DNA of 6,427 nucleotides from NCBI GenBank assembly GCA_030693565.1, contig JAUYAJ010000585.1, positions 1 to 6,427 on the forward strand, given 5' to 3'. The notes below the pieces were generated by a model. It did no database searches and was not told where the DNA came from. It saw only the letters and a program-made list of their open reading frames with translations. The stretch's first letter is position 1. Each line of letters starts with the position of its first letter. Both the position numbers and the translations under genes were made by a program. Origin of the DNA: Rubrivivax sp. Lineage in GTDB: Bacteria > Pseudomonadota > Gammaproteobacteria > Burkholderiales > Burkholderiaceae_C. Below are positions 5,988-6,427 of the stretch, in pieces.

Positions 5988-6055
5988 AGGTCTTGCCTAT
6001 TGCCACCCGTGGACAAGGCTCTCTCAGCCGCTCTAGGCAAAAGGCAAGACGTGAC
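5985..6055. repeat. REP-like palindromic element with 20-bp imperfect inverted arms
   Basis: The left arm 5985-6004 begins GTCAGGTCTTGCC. The right arm 6036-6055 is its reverse complement at 18 of 20 positions, with 31 bases between. Within each arm GGCAA is repeated with a 7-base period (GGCAATAGGCAAG and GGCAAAAGGCAAG, read in one orientation). The GGGGTCAGGTCTTGC edge resembles the ends of REP sequences that travel with Y1 tyrosine transposases (RAYTs) in Proteobacteria; this is from memory, not from a search. No transposase lies in the window, so it would be a non-autonomous copy. It sits between the amidohydrolase and the efflux adaptor gene, and a 17-bp half-copy occurs at 2471-2487. 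Confidence 0.66.
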
Positions 6056-6080
6056 GCCTGCGTGGACCCCGGCGTGTGAC

Positions 6081-6095
6081 CGACCGCGCGGGTCG
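6081..6095. other. Short palindrome upstream of the efflux adaptor gene
   Basis: CGACCGCGCGGGTCG has perfect 5-bp arms (CGACC/GGTCG) around a GCGCG centre, about 90 bases before the adaptor start. It could be a regulator site or a chance GC-rich palindrome. The rest of 6056-6185 shows no convincing promoter: CTGACC at 6146 and AACAAT at 6173 are 21 bp apart, too far for a standard sigma70 site. Confidence 0.2.
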
Positions 6096-6185
6096 ATATG
6101 ACGCTCGAAAGCTGAGCCTGGCCTGGCGCCCACGCACCAGGGCGTCTGACCGTGGCCGCGCAGGTGGGGTGCAACAATCGATGTG

Positions 6186-6427
6186 ATGTCGCGTCGCCTT
6201 GTCATCACCGCTGCGGCCCTCGCCGTCGTCCTCATCGCCGGCCTCGCCGCCTGGTCGGCGACGCGCCCCGCGTTGGCGGCGGCGGTCAGCGTCCGCATGG
6301 CGCCGCTGGTGCGCACGCTGCAATTCTCGGCGCGCGTGGCCACGGCCTCGCGCGTCGACGTCGGCAGCACGCTCACTGGGCGCGTGTTGCAAGTTGCAGT
6401 GACCGAAGGCGCGCTGGTGAAGGCCGG
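6186..6427 (+). CDS. N-terminal fragment of an RND/HlyD-type efflux periplasmic adaptor (membrane fusion) protein
   Basis: The plus frame from ATG 6186 is open to the window end: 80 full codons and the first two bases of another. It starts MSRRLVITAAALAVVLIAGL, a basic end followed by one hydrophobic segment (about 5-24) that would be an uncleaved inner-membrane anchor or signal. The following part reads VSVRMAPLVRTLQFSARVATASRVDVGSTLTGRVLQVAVTEG in pieces, then LVKAG. This matches the opening of the barrel-sandwich/lipoyl hybrid domain of membrane fusion proteins, where 'G-x-V-x-x-V-x-V-x-E-G-x-x-V-K-x-G' is typical. Such proteins bridge an inner-membrane RND or ABC (MacB-type) pump to an outer-membrane channel. 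An in-frame GTG at 6183 is an alternative start; no good Shine-Dalgarno is at the right distance (AGGTGG at 6162 is too far). Pump type and substrate are beyond the window. Confidence 0.75.
   Translation, partial: MSRRLVITAAALAVVLIAGLAAWSATRPALAAAVSVRMAPLVRTLQFSARVATASRVDVGSTLTGRVLQVAVTEGALVKA

Noticed and set aside
5958..6055. CRISPR array
   Set aside because: Only two abutting 15-bp units and one inverted repeat, with no regular spacers and no cas genes.
5933..6392. Minus-strand open frames over the palindrome and the adaptor gene start
   Set aside because: They run through intergenic repeats and antisense to a recognisable membrane-anchor and hybrid domain; composition is shadow-like.

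Overview
The window is GC-rich chromosomal DNA. Its gene content (a Bug/TctC-type solute receptor, a PEP-CTERM protein, a BTAD-type regulator and a REP-like palindrome) points to a betaproteobacterium of the order Burkholderiales. Genus cannot be read from this sequence. Most of it is ordinary metabolic and envelope gene content. I did not find a clearly new multi-gene system, only several smaller items worth checking.

Layout from left to right. Bases 1-183 (minus strand) hold the first 61 codons of a regulator with an AfsR/SARP-like winged-helix start. A 167-bp divergent spacer separates it from a complete exported prolyl-oligopeptidase-family (S9) serine peptidase (351-2459, plus). A 108-bp convergent spacer with a GC-rich hairpin and a 17-bp repeat copy follows. 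Next is a complete PEP-CTERM surface or exported protein built from about seven degenerate 'LNDxGxIVG' repeats (2568-3716, minus).

A 183-bp divergent spacer with a possible sigma70 promoter and an operator-like palindrome leads into a two-gene plus-strand unit. This unit is a periplasmic Bug-family (tripartite tricarboxylate transporter, TTT) binding protein (3900-4907), followed 44 bp later by an ACMSD-like amidohydrolase. Together they look like a small uptake-plus-catabolism module for an organic or aromatic acid. The amidohydrolase reading frame is broken by a one-base shift near 5665-5672, which separates the metal-binding His residues from the catalytic Asp.

The 254-bp spacer after it is rich in structure: a 7-bp-stem hairpin, a perfect 15-bp tandem duplication, and a 20-bp-arm inverted repeat that shares an exact 17-mer with the spacer at 2471-2487. 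This resembles a REP/RAYT-type palindromic element. The window ends inside the first 80 codons of a membrane-anchored periplasmic adaptor (membrane fusion) protein of an efflux system (6186 onward).
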